Below are positions 12,907 through 23,502 of a stretch of 64,000 nt of DNA, in pieces. The DNA comes from Agaricus subrufescens (Eukaryota > Basidiomycota > Agaricomycetes > Agaricales > Agaricaceae). Every line of letters starts with the position of its first letter. The stretch's first letter is position 1. The stretch is from NCBI GenBank assembly GCA_029945375.1, contig CM057057.1, positions 4,898,001 to 4,962,000 on the forward strand, given 5' to 3'. The notes beneath the pieces are model-generated. The model was not told where the DNA came from. It searched no databases and worked only from the letters and a program-made list of their open reading frames with translations. The position numbers and the translations under genes were made by a program.

Positions 12907-13082
12907 TGTAAGCCTCAGCTTACAGCATATATACTAGTCAGTTGCAGAATATCTAAGATATTCTGTTAATGTAACCTGGCTATCCTAGTTGGCCAAATAA
13001 CCGTTACACCAAAAGGGACATAACAGAATATCTTAGATATTCTGCAACCGACTAGTATATATGCTGTAAGCTGAGGCTTACA
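12907..13082. repeat. 176-bp near-perfect palindrome at the gypsy 5' end
   Basis: Arms 12909-12967 and 13022-13080 are reverse complements with a single mismatch over 59 bp, separated by a 54-bp loop, and bounded by TGTAAGCC / GGCTTACA. It looks like a MITE or an LTR-edge hairpin that replaced the gypsy 5' LTR. The 3' LTR also opens with a small hairpin, TGTAAGC..GCTTACA, so expansion of an LTR-edge hairpin is an alternative. Confidence 0.7.
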
Positions 13083-13611
13083 CTCCTCCCCAGTTTATTT
13101 GATTTTGCCATTATGTAATGTGGAGCCTGATGCTGCCTGTCACTGCAGGGTTAGGTCATTCAGGAAGATGTAGGGATCTGGTGCCAGCCTGTGCGATGGC
13201 AGGTGTAGGTCACTCAGATAATTGGGGGGTGCATATATGGTTCCCTGAAAGGGCGGACCTTTCGAACTGGTATGCCCACAACCACTTGACCAATTCTGTA
13301 ACTGGGGTAGCTCGAACTCCCAACCCACACAGACACAATCCTCACATAATTTTTGCACATAGACACAATCACTCCCCCAGGTGTAAAACACCACATATAT
13401 CCATACCTTCATCTCATAATAACACATATAGCATATTAATAGATTACTTTGAACAGCACTGGCTCCAGTCACTTGATCTCATTCCCGAATACCATGTCGT
13501 AAAGAGAATCCCAGAATTTCTCCTCCGAGAACACCACCCCCAGCACCACCCCCAGCACCCCCCTCCCCAGTCTCCTCAGACAATTCATCTGATAATATTC
13601 ACGCATATACA

Positions 13612-14768
13612 ATGTCGAGAATCAAGCTCCCCTCTGGAATTGTCTTACAACCAGGTTGTCTACCCTCTGTACCCAATGTCCCTATCACATCTATCAATGC
13701 CGCATTTTTGTCCAATTTCGAAATTGCTTGCGCAAACTATTTCGATGGATTGACCAAGCAGCTGGCCAACAACCTCAAGGTTGCGAGGGCTATGACATGT
13801 CTATCCACCTGCATGCCGATTGCAAACTGGATTGCAACAAAACAAGCAACTCTGGTCACCTTGGAATTGGATGCTTTCATGGTGGAGCTTCATCAGCACT
13901 CCCTTCCTGAGAACTGGCATGTCTCCATGTGCCTGGAGATGTCCCGCCATGTTATGGCCAAAAAGGATAATTTCATAACTTGGGTACAACATCTCATTTC
14001 TCCGATGAACAGTTCATCACCATCATCAGAGCAAACATTCATGAGGATCTTTACAATTCTGCCATTGCCAAAGGGCTGTATAACACTACCAAATACAACA
14101 CAATTCAGAAATGGCAAATCGAGATGAATGAACTTGAAGATGCCAGGATACGAGAATATAAGCGCTGGGGATCCTTTCTTGACAAGAAGAAATCTGATAT
14201 CCAACAGTTGCAGAACAGAGACAGGAACACTTCCCATTCCGGTTCAAGGTCTACTTCCTCTTCCCATTCTAAACCCAACAATCCTTCATGGCGCTCCCCT
14301 TATTTTTCCACTCCTCCCTCTGAGGAACATGAAGTGGTCTCCGCCCATGCTAAGTCATGCTTCTACAAAGACGGCCCAAACCCTGCCCCTCCCAAACTAC
14401 TCCCAGAGGAGCGAAAGATTCTGGAAGAGAATGGAGGATGTAATAAATGTTGCCAGGTGAACGTCAACCATTCTATTGCACAATGCAGGAACAACCCGCC
14501 ATCTGGAGATGGTTACCATCCAGTGGCTTACCGCCTTAAGGATCACAACAGAAACAACTCAAACCAACAATCTTTGTCTAATTCATACAATGCCTCTACT
14601 CACTCTTCCAACAACAACAACATGTCTTCCTCTACTGGAAAGTGGTCGTATGGTGGACAGGAGAACTCTGGATCTTCAAAGTGTGTCAAGCAATCCAATG
14701 CCGTTCAACAGGACAGTTCTGCTGACAGTGACATTGCTCCCTACTTGTCTGGCTTTTGTGCAGACTGA
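13612..14768 (+). pseudogene. Gypsy gag with CCHC-like knuckle, frameshifted
   Basis: Starts ATG at 13612 (MSRIKLPSGIVLQPGC). It runs in one frame to about 13985 (KKDNFITWVQHL) and then continues in another from FSDEQFITIIRANIHEDLYN to the stop at 14768. The protein is the retrotransposon capsid precursor (retrotrans_gag fold: helical W/YF-rich centre) followed by an Asn/Ser-rich tail. CNKCCQVNVNHSIAQC (about 14,440-14,490) is a zinc knuckle with one aberrant position. The upstream leader 13083-13611 holds a C/A-rich segment but no convincing gene. Pol continues in a different frame, as in elements using programmed frameshifting, but the decay prevents a firm statement. Confidence 0.8.
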
Positions 14769-17700
14769 CATATCATCCTATATGTGTCGTGTCCAGCATC
14801 CAAAACGCACTGCTTTTATCATGGAAGTAAATGAAGCAGACAATGATCAGGCCGCTCATGTGTCTTCTGTTGTAAGTGCCATCAATTCGGGTCAATTACT
14901 CTGGCCATGTGCGCTAATTAATGGTGATAGCAACAAGGTCACGAACGTCGACGCTCTGGTTGATACAGGGGCATCCGTTGTGTTGATCAAGGATACCCTC
15001 GCTGAACAACTTCGCCTTCCCCAATTCCAATTGCAGAAACCAATTTCCATAGAGACCACAACTAAGACTCATAAACGTTTAGACTATTTTGTAAAACTAC
15101 ACCTCACATCCCGCAATACCACTTACAAAGCGAAACCCATCTGTGCCATTGTATCAGACTCCCTTTCAAATGACATTATTCTTGGAATGCTGTTTCTCCA
15201 TAAGAATTCCATCCTTGTTGATGCTTCAATAGGAAGTGTTACAGATAAGGTTGCAAACTTTGAGCTGGTTAGCAGAACCACCCTTAAGCAGCCGGGTCAT
15301 AAACATTGAAAAAGTCCCATTGCACATAAGAGGTTATTAACTACCAGATGATACCGTAATTCCCTATTGGCTGAATTGAAAAATCGTCTTGCAATTGCAA
15401 AGCGTGCACTAGATCTGAAGCACACTGTAGACAGATTGCCGATTGCAGTCGTATCCAGTGCAATTACTGCACGTATACAACAAATTGAAGAATGTGAAAG
15501 TCTGGACAAAGAACGATCTACCATTTTGCTAGAATTCCAATCTGTGTTCAAGGATTGGCAGAAATCAAACTCAAGGATGCTTCTAAGATGATTCAAACAT
15601 GGACTTATGCCTGCCCCTGCAAGTATCAGGAAGCCTGGCGCACTCTCATACAACAGCACCTGGATGCCAGAAGGATTCGGGTGTTGTCTGCACCAAATGC
15701 ATCACCAGCATTTATTATCCCAAAGGTGGATCCATCTGCTTTACCATGATGGGTCAATGATTATCGACAATTGAACAAGAATACTATCCCTGACAGGTAC
15801 CCCTTGCCACGAATTGATGACATACTGTCTGACTGTGGAAGGGGAAAGATATGGGGAACAATAGATATGACGAACACATTTTTTCAAACTCAGATGAAGC
15901 CAAGTGACATCCCACTTACTGCTGTAAGCACACCATTTGGGCTATACGAGTGGTGTGTCATGCCAATGGGGCTTCACAATGCTCCTGCCATACATCAGCG
16001 ATGTGTCAATAAAGCCTTGCAACACCTGATTGGCAAGTTTTGCCATATCTACTTGGACGACATAGTTATATGGTCTGACAATGTAGATGACCATTGGAAT
16101 CATGTATGCCTAATTTTAACAGCACTACAAGATGCTGGACTATACTGCAATCTTAAGAAGACCAAACTCTTTCAGAGAGAAATCTCATTTCTTGGTCATG
16201 TCATCAATGAGAATGGCATCTATGCGGACAACTGTAAAATTGATCATATCATGAATTGGCCACAGCCTACTTGTGCAAAACATGTGTGGCAATTCTTGGG
16301 TCTGGTGCACTACCTTGCAGCTTTCCTACCCCAGCTTGCACAACATACTCGTGTCCTCAACAAACTCACAGATAAAGAGGCAGAGTTAGATTTTCCACAA
16401 TGGAGCCCAGCACATGAATCTGCTTTTCAGGGCATAAAGTCTCTAGTCCTCAGTGCTGACTGTCTTACCATCATAGACCATCAAAAAATGCCAGATTCTC
16501 GCATATTTGTCACCACAGATGCTTCTGATTTTCAGTCTGGTGCAGTTCTCAGTTTTGGACCCACTTGGGAAACATCCAGGCCTGTGGCTTTTGAATCCAG
16601 ACCTTTCAAAAATGCGGAATTGAATTACTCTGTACACGAAAAGGAGTTGCTAGCTATTGTACGTGCACTGCACAAATGGAGGTCTGACCTGTTAGGGGTC
16701 CCTTTCACTGTTCTGACCAACCACCGAACCCTAGAATGTTTCCAAACACAAAAGCATCTCTCATGCAGACAAGCACGTTGGTCAGAATTCTTACAACAGT
16801 ACGAGTTCAATATTGTGTATATTAATGGGCCCGACAATGCTGTGGCCGATGCCTTATCCAGAACCCATTTCAATATATGCTCTACTGAGGCAGATGCATG
16901 GCATATGTCTAATTATGAGACAATTGATGAGTTTGATGTACCAGTCTGTTCCCTCCTTGTCCCAGTAACCAACTCCCCTCTGGCAGTCTGCCATGAACTA
17001 TCTCAAATGACTGTGCCAATGGCACCTGTCTTCGAAGTCACACATGATGATGAATTATACAAATCAATCACAGATGGGTATGACTGTGATCCTTGGTGTA
17101 AGAAAGCCTTGGAAACAGAAATGGACAGACTTGAAAAATGGGGTTCCTTGCTCTATTTTAAAGGCCATTTGATCATCCCAAGAGTAAATAATCTGCCGAA
17201 CATAATCTGTGCACTGGCTCACAATTCTTTGGGCCACTTTGGTTTTGAAAAGAGTTACATGGCACTACGAGAATCCTTCTTCTGGCCTGGTATGCAAACA
17301 TTTTTGGAAAATTCATACATACCAAGTTGCGATGTGTGCCAGCGAACAAAGTCTTCAACTCAAAAGCCTACAGGGCCCCTTCATCCCTTGCCAATACCCG
17401 ATTGACGTTTCCAAATGGTTGCAATTGATTTCATTGGTCCCTTTCCAGAAGAAAATGGCTATGACCATGTTTTGATGATGACAGATCAATTGGGAGCTGA
17501 CGTCCAACTGCTCCCCTGTAAAAAAAATCTGGGTGCCCAGGATCTTGCTGCGCTGTTTTTTGATGGGTGGTTTTGTGAGAATGGCCTCCCTGAATCCATC
17601 ATATCAGATCGCAATGTTCTTTTCCTCTCTTGTTTCTGGACACACCTTCAAGAATTGACAGGCATTACCTTAAAATTGTCATCTTCCTTCCACCCTCAGA

Positions 17701-18506
17701 CAGATGGGTTGTCGGAGCAAACCAATAAAACAGTCAACCAGTACCTGCAAGCTGCCCTGCTCCAGCATCCTACAGGTTGGGTGGCAGCCCTTCCACGCAT
17801 TCGATTTAATATCATGAACTCCATCAATGCATCTACTGGGTTTTCGGGTTTTCAGTTGCAGCTTGGTATCTCCCCACGTTTGATCCCCCCTATTTCCAAG
17901 GAGCCAAATGATGACTCACCAGAGACACCAGTACAGTTCTTGGAGTGTGTTCCTCTTGATGTTGGCACTGCAGCAGATTTGTTGTTGGAAGCAAAAATCT
18001 TGCAAGCTTCCCAGGCAAATAAACATTGTAGACCTGATCTCCCCTTTGCAGTGGGTGATAAGGTCCTCCTTTCCACAAAAAATCTTCAGAATGACCCACT
18101 GGTAGTCAAACACTCAGATACACGTTGTCTACAGCCTAAGTTCATTGGGCCATTTGACATGACTGCTTGTGAGCTGATACATAGTACTGTCACTCTTGAC
18201 ATTCTGGGCCCTTCAAACAAATGCCGGGTTTTCCACACTTTATTGGTGAAGCCGTATTTGGCTTTCTCCGATGACGCGTCCCTGAGCGACAGTGTACCAC
18301 TGATACCCCCGGTAAAAGTCACTCCACATGGGCCAGAACATTACATTGCGGACATTTTGGACCACAAAAAGAGTGGTAGAGGTTATCAGTTCCTTGTCAA
18401 ATGGGAAGGGTTCCCAGATAGTCACAACAAATGGTTAACATTTTCTGCTCTCAAACTTACTGCTGCGCTTGACACTTACCTAAAATGCCACACTCTTTCT
18501 GATTAA
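14769..18506 (+). pseudogene. Gypsy pol: protease-RT-RNase H-integrase-chromodomain
   Basis: Protease: LVDTGASVVLI with the DTG active site (about 14,960). RT: the palm spans 15,760-16,300 with IDMTN (motif A Asp), MPMGLHNAP and IYLDDIVIW (YxDD). RNase H: TTDASD and HEKELLAIV (about 16,510-16,650). Integrase: the zinc motif is HNSLGH...CDVCQ, the core Asp residues are in VAIDFIGP and IISDRNVLF, and the Glu is in LSEQTN. C-terminus: YIADILDHK...FLVKWEGFP is a chromodomain, placing the element with chromoviruses, whose integrases are thought to target heterochromatin marks. TGA stops lie at 15307, 15349, 15747 and 17403, plus a frame change near 15,555. It is inactive. Confidence 0.9.
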
Positions 18507-18535
18507 AACTGACAATTTTTTAGAGGGGGGGAGAG

Positions 18536-18755
18536 TGTAAGCCCCTGCTTACAACATCATAACTTATTATTAGACACACTTATATACTAACAAGGACATA
18601 AGTCTTTCTTCCTTCTTCTTCCATCTTGTTCTACATACCTTTATCTGATACACATATCCTTACTTGCTCTCAATACACTGCCTGGAACTACTCCTGATTG
18701 TGTGATAGTGAATTGCCTTAGAATCTATCTTCAGTGAGCCCCTTGGGCTTTCACA
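18536..18755 (+). repeat. Gypsy 3' LTR, 220 bp
   Basis: It begins TGTAAGCCCCTGCTTACA directly after a purine run (aggggggggaga, the polypurine tract at about 18,523) and ends gggctttcaca. The gactg target duplication follows. It is AT-rich with a CTT-rich centre. There is no full-length partner at the 5' side. Confidence 0.75.
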
Positions 18756-18816
18756 GACTGCTATAACATGTTCTCTACAAATGTACAAAACATTGGAAAG
18801 GTTTTGTTGCCCACTG

Positions 18817-20303
18817 TAGGTGAGGCCTAACATGACCCCTGAGGGAGTATACTGTCTGTAAAAGGACAAAGACAGTCTATGCTTGTACATATGGGACATT
18901 TTTATTATCTGTTTACACTTTTATTATCTATTTGGTTCCTTCCATTCTCACATCAATGTATTATTAAATAAGTACATGTACTCAGGTCTAACTTCTATTC
19001 ACCTAGGGTAGATAGAATTAGGAAAGCCCATAAGGTATAAGTAGGATACCATGTATTTGAGAAACTTCACTGAAGTTCTCTTAGGTTCTGCCTAACAAAT
19101 TGAGACTGTCTTTTACTTAGCTCTAGTGTGACTAAGTCCTGCTTAGTAAGGCCATCCTGTGACCACACCAGTCACAGTTGCCCTAACATGCATGTCTATA
19201 CCATTTATCAACATGATTGGCATTTGGTTTTATTCTTATCAGGATGCTCAAAGGTTGAGAGAAAACTGTCATCCAGGTAAACAATGCTTCTTCTCAAATT
19301 TGACACACAACCTCACCCCTTGTGGGAACAAGAAGCTACTTGAATATATGGTAGGAACTAAGCTATTGCTCACTAACCATGAGGGCATTGTCAATGCAAA
19401 CACCATAGATTGTAACTACCAATATACATATCATAACCCCAGAATTCACCATGCTGATTGCCTTGGCACATCAGATAAAGCCACTGTCAGTTGACTCATA
19501 GATGGTCCAGGTGAGCAGACTCTGTTCAAACTCAATGATTAGTATTACCACTGGCAGCTGTTGCATTGTCCCCAAGGTAACTGGGTTTTGAATGTAAGGT
19601 CCCACTGAGTCTTTGCTGTCTGTTACTTAATCTACCCTAGGATATCATTATAACTTGCCCATACTGCAAGCCCTACAAACCTGAAACAGACTACCAGTGC
19701 TGGTGTCCCAATTGTGAAGAGTAGTTTCACTAGGAGTGTACTCAGGTGTTCAATGCAACCAATCAACTTCACCACATAGGGTCCAACACTGGACCCCAGC
19801 AAGAGTATAGGAACAACACAGAGAACCTTGTTTCCACTGTGGATGTTGCCTCACAAACCAAAAAGGTCCTCCTGGAGGAGCATGCCCACAGACTTCAGTC
19901 CCTGAGCCTGAATCATTTTCAATTGCTGGAAGGCACCATTTTCTGTGGCATGGGTGGGGAACAGGCATCCAAATCCACACAGTGGGTCATTCTGGGCATG
20001 ATGCCCTTTCTTGTTGGACCTGAGGATTTTGCCAATATAGAGGTACTATTTGATAGTCTGCTTGAGCACCATAGATGTGCCAAATGTCCAATGTCTATCT
20101 AGATATAATATATGTAACACCTATGAGTGTGGCCTCTATCCTTGGATCATATGAGATCCTTCTGCTCTCCATAAGATGGAAGGAAATCATGTGATTCAAT
20201 CTGCAATCTTGATAAAGAGTCTACTCTTCTGTTCCCAATGTCTATACATCTCCTCCTCTGACAAAGCTGACACAATACAATAAAATTGGACATGAAAACC
20301 CAT
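18817..20303 (+). pseudogene. Decayed unrecognised gene remnant (19,159-20,102)
   Basis: I do not recognise a family. From 19,641 one frame reads through CPYCKPY and CWCPNC, a possible zinc-binding pair, then two TAG stops (19,719 and 19,728), then 118 open codons ending at 20,102 with HHRCAKCPMSI. A second open stretch (19,159-19,494) in another frame precedes it. The spread of Cys pairs suggests a zinc-binding protein, possibly a transposase relic. The rest of 18,817-20,303 shows nothing. Confidence 0.35.
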
Positions 20304-20370
20304 AGTCGAGATATACACAAAACAAATTAACCAGTCACTCTAATAACTGAATGCTTGGGGCATTCTAACA
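20304..20370 (-). repeat. LTR2 fragment (first ~67 bp of the LTR)
   Basis: Read on the minus strand it starts TGTTAGAATGCCCCAAGC, the 5' edge of LTR2, and matches the full LTR2 copies until TATATCTCGACT. It then stops abruptly in unrelated AT-rich DNA. It is preceded on the minus strand by the polypurine-like ggatcaagggggtgtg used by all copia copies here. It is thus the truncated 3' LTR of the RNase H fragment beside it. Confidence 0.8.
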
Positions 20371-20762
20371 CACCCCCTTGATCCAAGCAGTCTAGTGTCC
20401 AAGTCCCAATAGTGGGACAGCAAAATCAATCACCTTTGGTGCCACAGCCTTGGTCAGAATGTCTGCCACTTGCTGATCAGTAGAAACATAGAGGGGATCA
20501 ATGATTCCTTCTTCTACAGCCTCCTGGAGCCAGTAGAACCGAAGATCCAGGTGTTTCATGCGCCCATGGTGCTCAGGATTCTTTGCCACACTGATTCCAG
20601 ACTTGTTATCAACAAATAAAGTCAAGGCAAGTGTCTGGGGGTAGCCAAACTCACTGAGAATGTTCCTAGTCCACTTGATCTCCTTTCCAGCCTCAACAGC
20701 AGCCACAAACTCGGCCTCAGTGCTTGAGAGAGTCACAAAAGGCTGACACTTTGAGGACCAGC
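20371..20762 (-). pseudogene. Copia RNase H fragment (LTR2 type)
   Basis: The minus-strand ORF 20,736-20,392 contains STEAEFVAAVEAGKEIKW (catalytic Glu), LFVDNKSGISVAKN (Asp) and YVSTDQQVADILTKAV, the hallmark end of copia RNase H, and stops after LLGLGH. The upstream part (VGWSSKCQPF) is cut at 20,762 by insertion of the LTR1 element. It is the oldest layer here, carrying LTR2 on one side and interrupted by an LTR1 copia on the other. Confidence 0.85.
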
Positions 20763-21036
20763 TATTGGAGGTAGAATGTAGCGCATGCGGAGATGGTTCT
20801 AATGGTGGTAGTCATGAGTGAATCAGATAAGAATTGATATAGCAATCCTGTAAACAAGTCTAAGAAGCTAACTATGAATATACAGAACTCTATACTCACC
20901 TGTGAACAAGTCTAAGAAGCTAAAGGCTTCTAGAGCATTCACAGACAAGTTCAACATGTGCTTACTAATATATCACATGATCAGAAAGTCGTACCATCTC
21001 TAAGTCCATATACAAGACTGTTGGGGCAGTCTAACA
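20763..21036 (-). repeat. LTR1, 274-bp form, minus strand
   Basis: On the minus strand it starts TGTTAGACTGCCCCAACAG and ends near ctacctccaata, slightly diverged from the TG...CA consensus. Its length equals the solo LTR1 at 40,980-41,253. It acts as the 3' LTR of the short RNase H tail at 21,063-21,222, separated from it by the conserved ggatcaagggggtgtg tract. Confidence 0.85.
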
Positions 21037-21062
21037 CACCCCCTTGATCCAACCAGTCCATA

Positions 21063-23369
21063 CTACTGTCCAAGTCTTAACAATGGCACAGCAAAGTCAA
21101 CAACCTTTAGTGATACAGCCTTAGTTAGGATGTCCGCAACTTGCTGATCAGTAGACACATAGAGAGGATCAATGACTCCATCTTCTACAGCCTCACGGAG
21201 CCAATAGAAGCAAAGATCTACTTTGTTGACCAGATTCTTGGTGAGAAGTCCGGCCTTAGAATCCCATACATCCACGAATATGACGCATTTGTCGTTAGAG
21301 CCCTTGCACTTGACGACTGTGGGAGTGGCTTTGGCTTCAAGACCGCGGAATTGTACCACGCCTTGCATAGCCGCTAAAACTAGTTCCCCGGTTAGTATAC
21401 TTTCCGGGTTATGAGCGGGGAGGTTGGTCCAGTAGTCGAACCCTTTCATAATGAGATGGGCCATGGATTGTGGCGCTTGAGGATCTTCAATTTGTTCATC
21501 TGCTGGGGTGTACAGAGCAAACATAAGTGCCTCTTTGATGGCATTGAAACCCTGTTTAGATGGGACAAGGTTAAGATAGAAATGGACAACCGTCTTGAAT
21601 AGATGGCCGCTTTGTACACAGAGTTGAGACTCTGACGTCATCAGAGCCTGGTTCATTTTATCGACAACTGCTCCCATATCATTGAAGCGTTCTGGTTGTA
21701 CGATGTGGCTAAAGCCAAATTGGGCGGACTTTCTGTTAAGTCCCACCGAGATTCCTTGTGCCGCTTTTTGGGCCACATTCAAGTTGCGTCCTTTAGACAC
21801 ATGCAATTTGGGGCCGGTCAAAGCCGATGAGTCCAATGAAGAGAGGGGGGTAGTTACCATCGGTGCAACAGTTTTGAGCGCCTCCTGAATGGACATTTCA
21901 GGACACACTTTTCTGAGTTCCATGGCCCATTGGACAGTTTCAGCTGGCATGTTGGGGGCAATGGCAGGTTTTACTGTTACCGGCTTTTTTAGAGCCGACG
22001 CATAAGAGGCGGGGGTGGGCTTCACTTGGGCCCGGGGTTTGGTGGCTAAGTTGGCCTTGGGAGCTGAAACATTAGCCTTATGCAGGGGAATAGGGGGGGG
22101 AACTGCTTGTCCTTGGAGGGGTTCCTCCAATTGGATGACGAGATTTTTGGAAGGCCCCGCCTTTGGCTGGGCTTTACCTTTGGTATTCGCTTGCTGTTGG
22201 GCTGCGAATTGGACGAATTTGTTGGCCTTTGGCATGGCCGCAATCTTGATAGGGGAGGGGGCCGGGATAGGGGCCGGCTTGGGAGCAGGGGTAGGGGGGG
22301 TAGGAACTTTCTTACCTTTACCTTTTTCTTTGGCGGTAAGACGTGGAGGAGATGAATCAATCTCCATGGGGATGACAGCACTTGGAGTCAGGGCCATGTT
22401 TTGTGGTTGCCGGACTTGATGGGAGGGGGTCGGGTTGATGGGGAGGGGAGGGAATCCTTCTCTCATCTCTTCTCTTCTCTTCTTCGCATATACCTCAACC
22501 ATATGGCTAAGAGAGCTGCGATTCGGAACTTTAACGTTTGCCCAGTCTGTTCCAAGGAGCAGACCGATGAAGTCAACAAGGCGTTTGGCTATGGCTGGGG
22601 CGTTGCCGACTTGATTAGGGGTAATTTGCATGAACGGTTTTAATACCGCTCGCAATTCCCTAGAGAGGTCATTGAGCTCATCAAGTTCGAATGTGATGTG
22701 CTCAGAGTGTTGTTTGGGGAGCACCAGGGAACTATGGCGCATTTCCTCGTCGACAATTTCACCGGTAATTTCCTTTGATTTAGAAATGTCGGTTTCAAAT
22801 TCTTGAGCGGATTTTGTCTTTTCACTGCTTTTGACAATTTCAGCCGAAGATGACCGATTGGCTTCCTTAACCCGAAGGGCGTATAGCTGTGCTGCAGTCA
22901 CTTTTTGGACTCGCGGCAAGGTTGGGGTCTTGTCGAGGTCTGGGATTGGACCTCGGCTCAGGGGAGTGATTTGCCGGACTCTGAGAGCCAGGCTCCTGAT
23001 ACCTGACGGCTCCGCTGATGTAGCGTAATCTGTGGGTGGATTGGCCGGTGTGGCCGCATTGGTCTTCAAAGCCGAATGACTAAGAAGAGCTGGGTCGGGT
23101 ATGGGAAGGCCGAAGCTTTCCGATTGGACAGATGAAGGGATGGTCTGTGCAGGCTTGAGAGCAGGATGACTCATCAATGCCGGTTCGGGTGTAGGAAAGA
23201 CCAGGCTTTCCGATTGGACGGGGTGGGGTGACGTGGCCTTTAGAGCCAGGTGGTCCAAAAGTGCAGCATCTGGGGTGGGCTGGCCGTAGCTGGGGGTATC
23301 ATAGGACAGCGGGGTAGCACTCCATCTTGGGGCAAGATGGAGGTTGTCGAGCATTTCTGGACCAGGCAT
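21063..23369 (-). pseudogene. LINE ORF1 fused in frame to copia RNase H tail
   Basis: A 768-codon open frame. Residues 1-~715 are a LINE ORF1 (gag-like, Pro/Ala-rich with repeated FPTPEPALMSHPALK-type units), closely similar to ORF1 at 56,649-59,668 from ETPLSYKT to LVNKV. After KNLVNKVD the sequence switches to LCFYWLREAVEDG and runs to the copia RNase H end LLRLGQ. The three CCHC knuckles that normally follow LVNKV are replaced. The switch at about 21,222 lies at a short agatctt homology, so illegitimate recombination is the likely cause. In the true ORF1 frame the coding sequence extends upstream of 23,369 and meets an in-frame TGA at 23,432-23,430. Confidence 0.85.
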
Positions 23370-23502
23370 GGGGATGCCATAGTTGCTCGAGGTTTGTTGG
23401 GTGGCGGCGGCTTCATCTTCCTCTTGAGCTCACAACCTTTCCAATCTCTCTCTCTCAACTCTCTCAAACTCTTTCGGATTGTCCTCAGGCTCACTCTCCT
23501 CC

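Larger units (their letters stand above)
12909..18755 (+). mobile_element. Ty3/gypsy chromovirus, degenerate
   Basis: It is flanked by the 5-bp repeat gactg (12904-12908 and 18756-18760) and inserted in the right TIR of the Tc1-like element, whose sequence resumes as ctataacatgttct. It has gag, protease, RT, RNase H, integrase and a chromodomain in gypsy order. The 3' LTR (18536-18755) is recognisable. The 5' LTR is not: in its place is a 176-bp palindrome sharing only the first ~20 bp with the 3' LTR. Gag and pol carry frameshifts and several TGA stops. Confidence 0.88.
10092..18816. mobile_element. Non-autonomous Tc1-like element split by two insertions
   Basis: The outer ends are cagtgggcaacaaaacc (10092) and its complement ending at 18816, each flanked by TA. 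The left TIR runs 10092-10415. The right TIR is 12609-12908 continued at 18761-18816, interrupted by the gypsy element. Subtracting the LINE and the gypsy, the native element is about 1.2 kb with ~355-bp TIRs and no transposase, so it depends on a partner in trans. It is unrelated in TIR sequence to the element at 4656 and provides the oldest layer of a three-level nest. Confidence 0.85.

Noticed and set aside
13250..13330. Box B-like ttcgaactgg / gctcgaactccc near the gypsy leader (possible tRNA or SINE)
   Set aside because: No matching A box at proper spacing and no cloverleaf on either strand.
13118..13753. 211-codon ORF before the gypsy gag
   Set aside because: Overlaps the leader and the start of gag in another frame. 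Its composition (His/Pro-rich) follows a C/A-rich leader, and there is no family feature.
22015..22419. Long plus-strand ORF opposite the LINE ORF1
   Set aside because: Gly-rich antisense shadow of a GC-rich, Pro-rich minus-strand coding region. It has no motif of its own.
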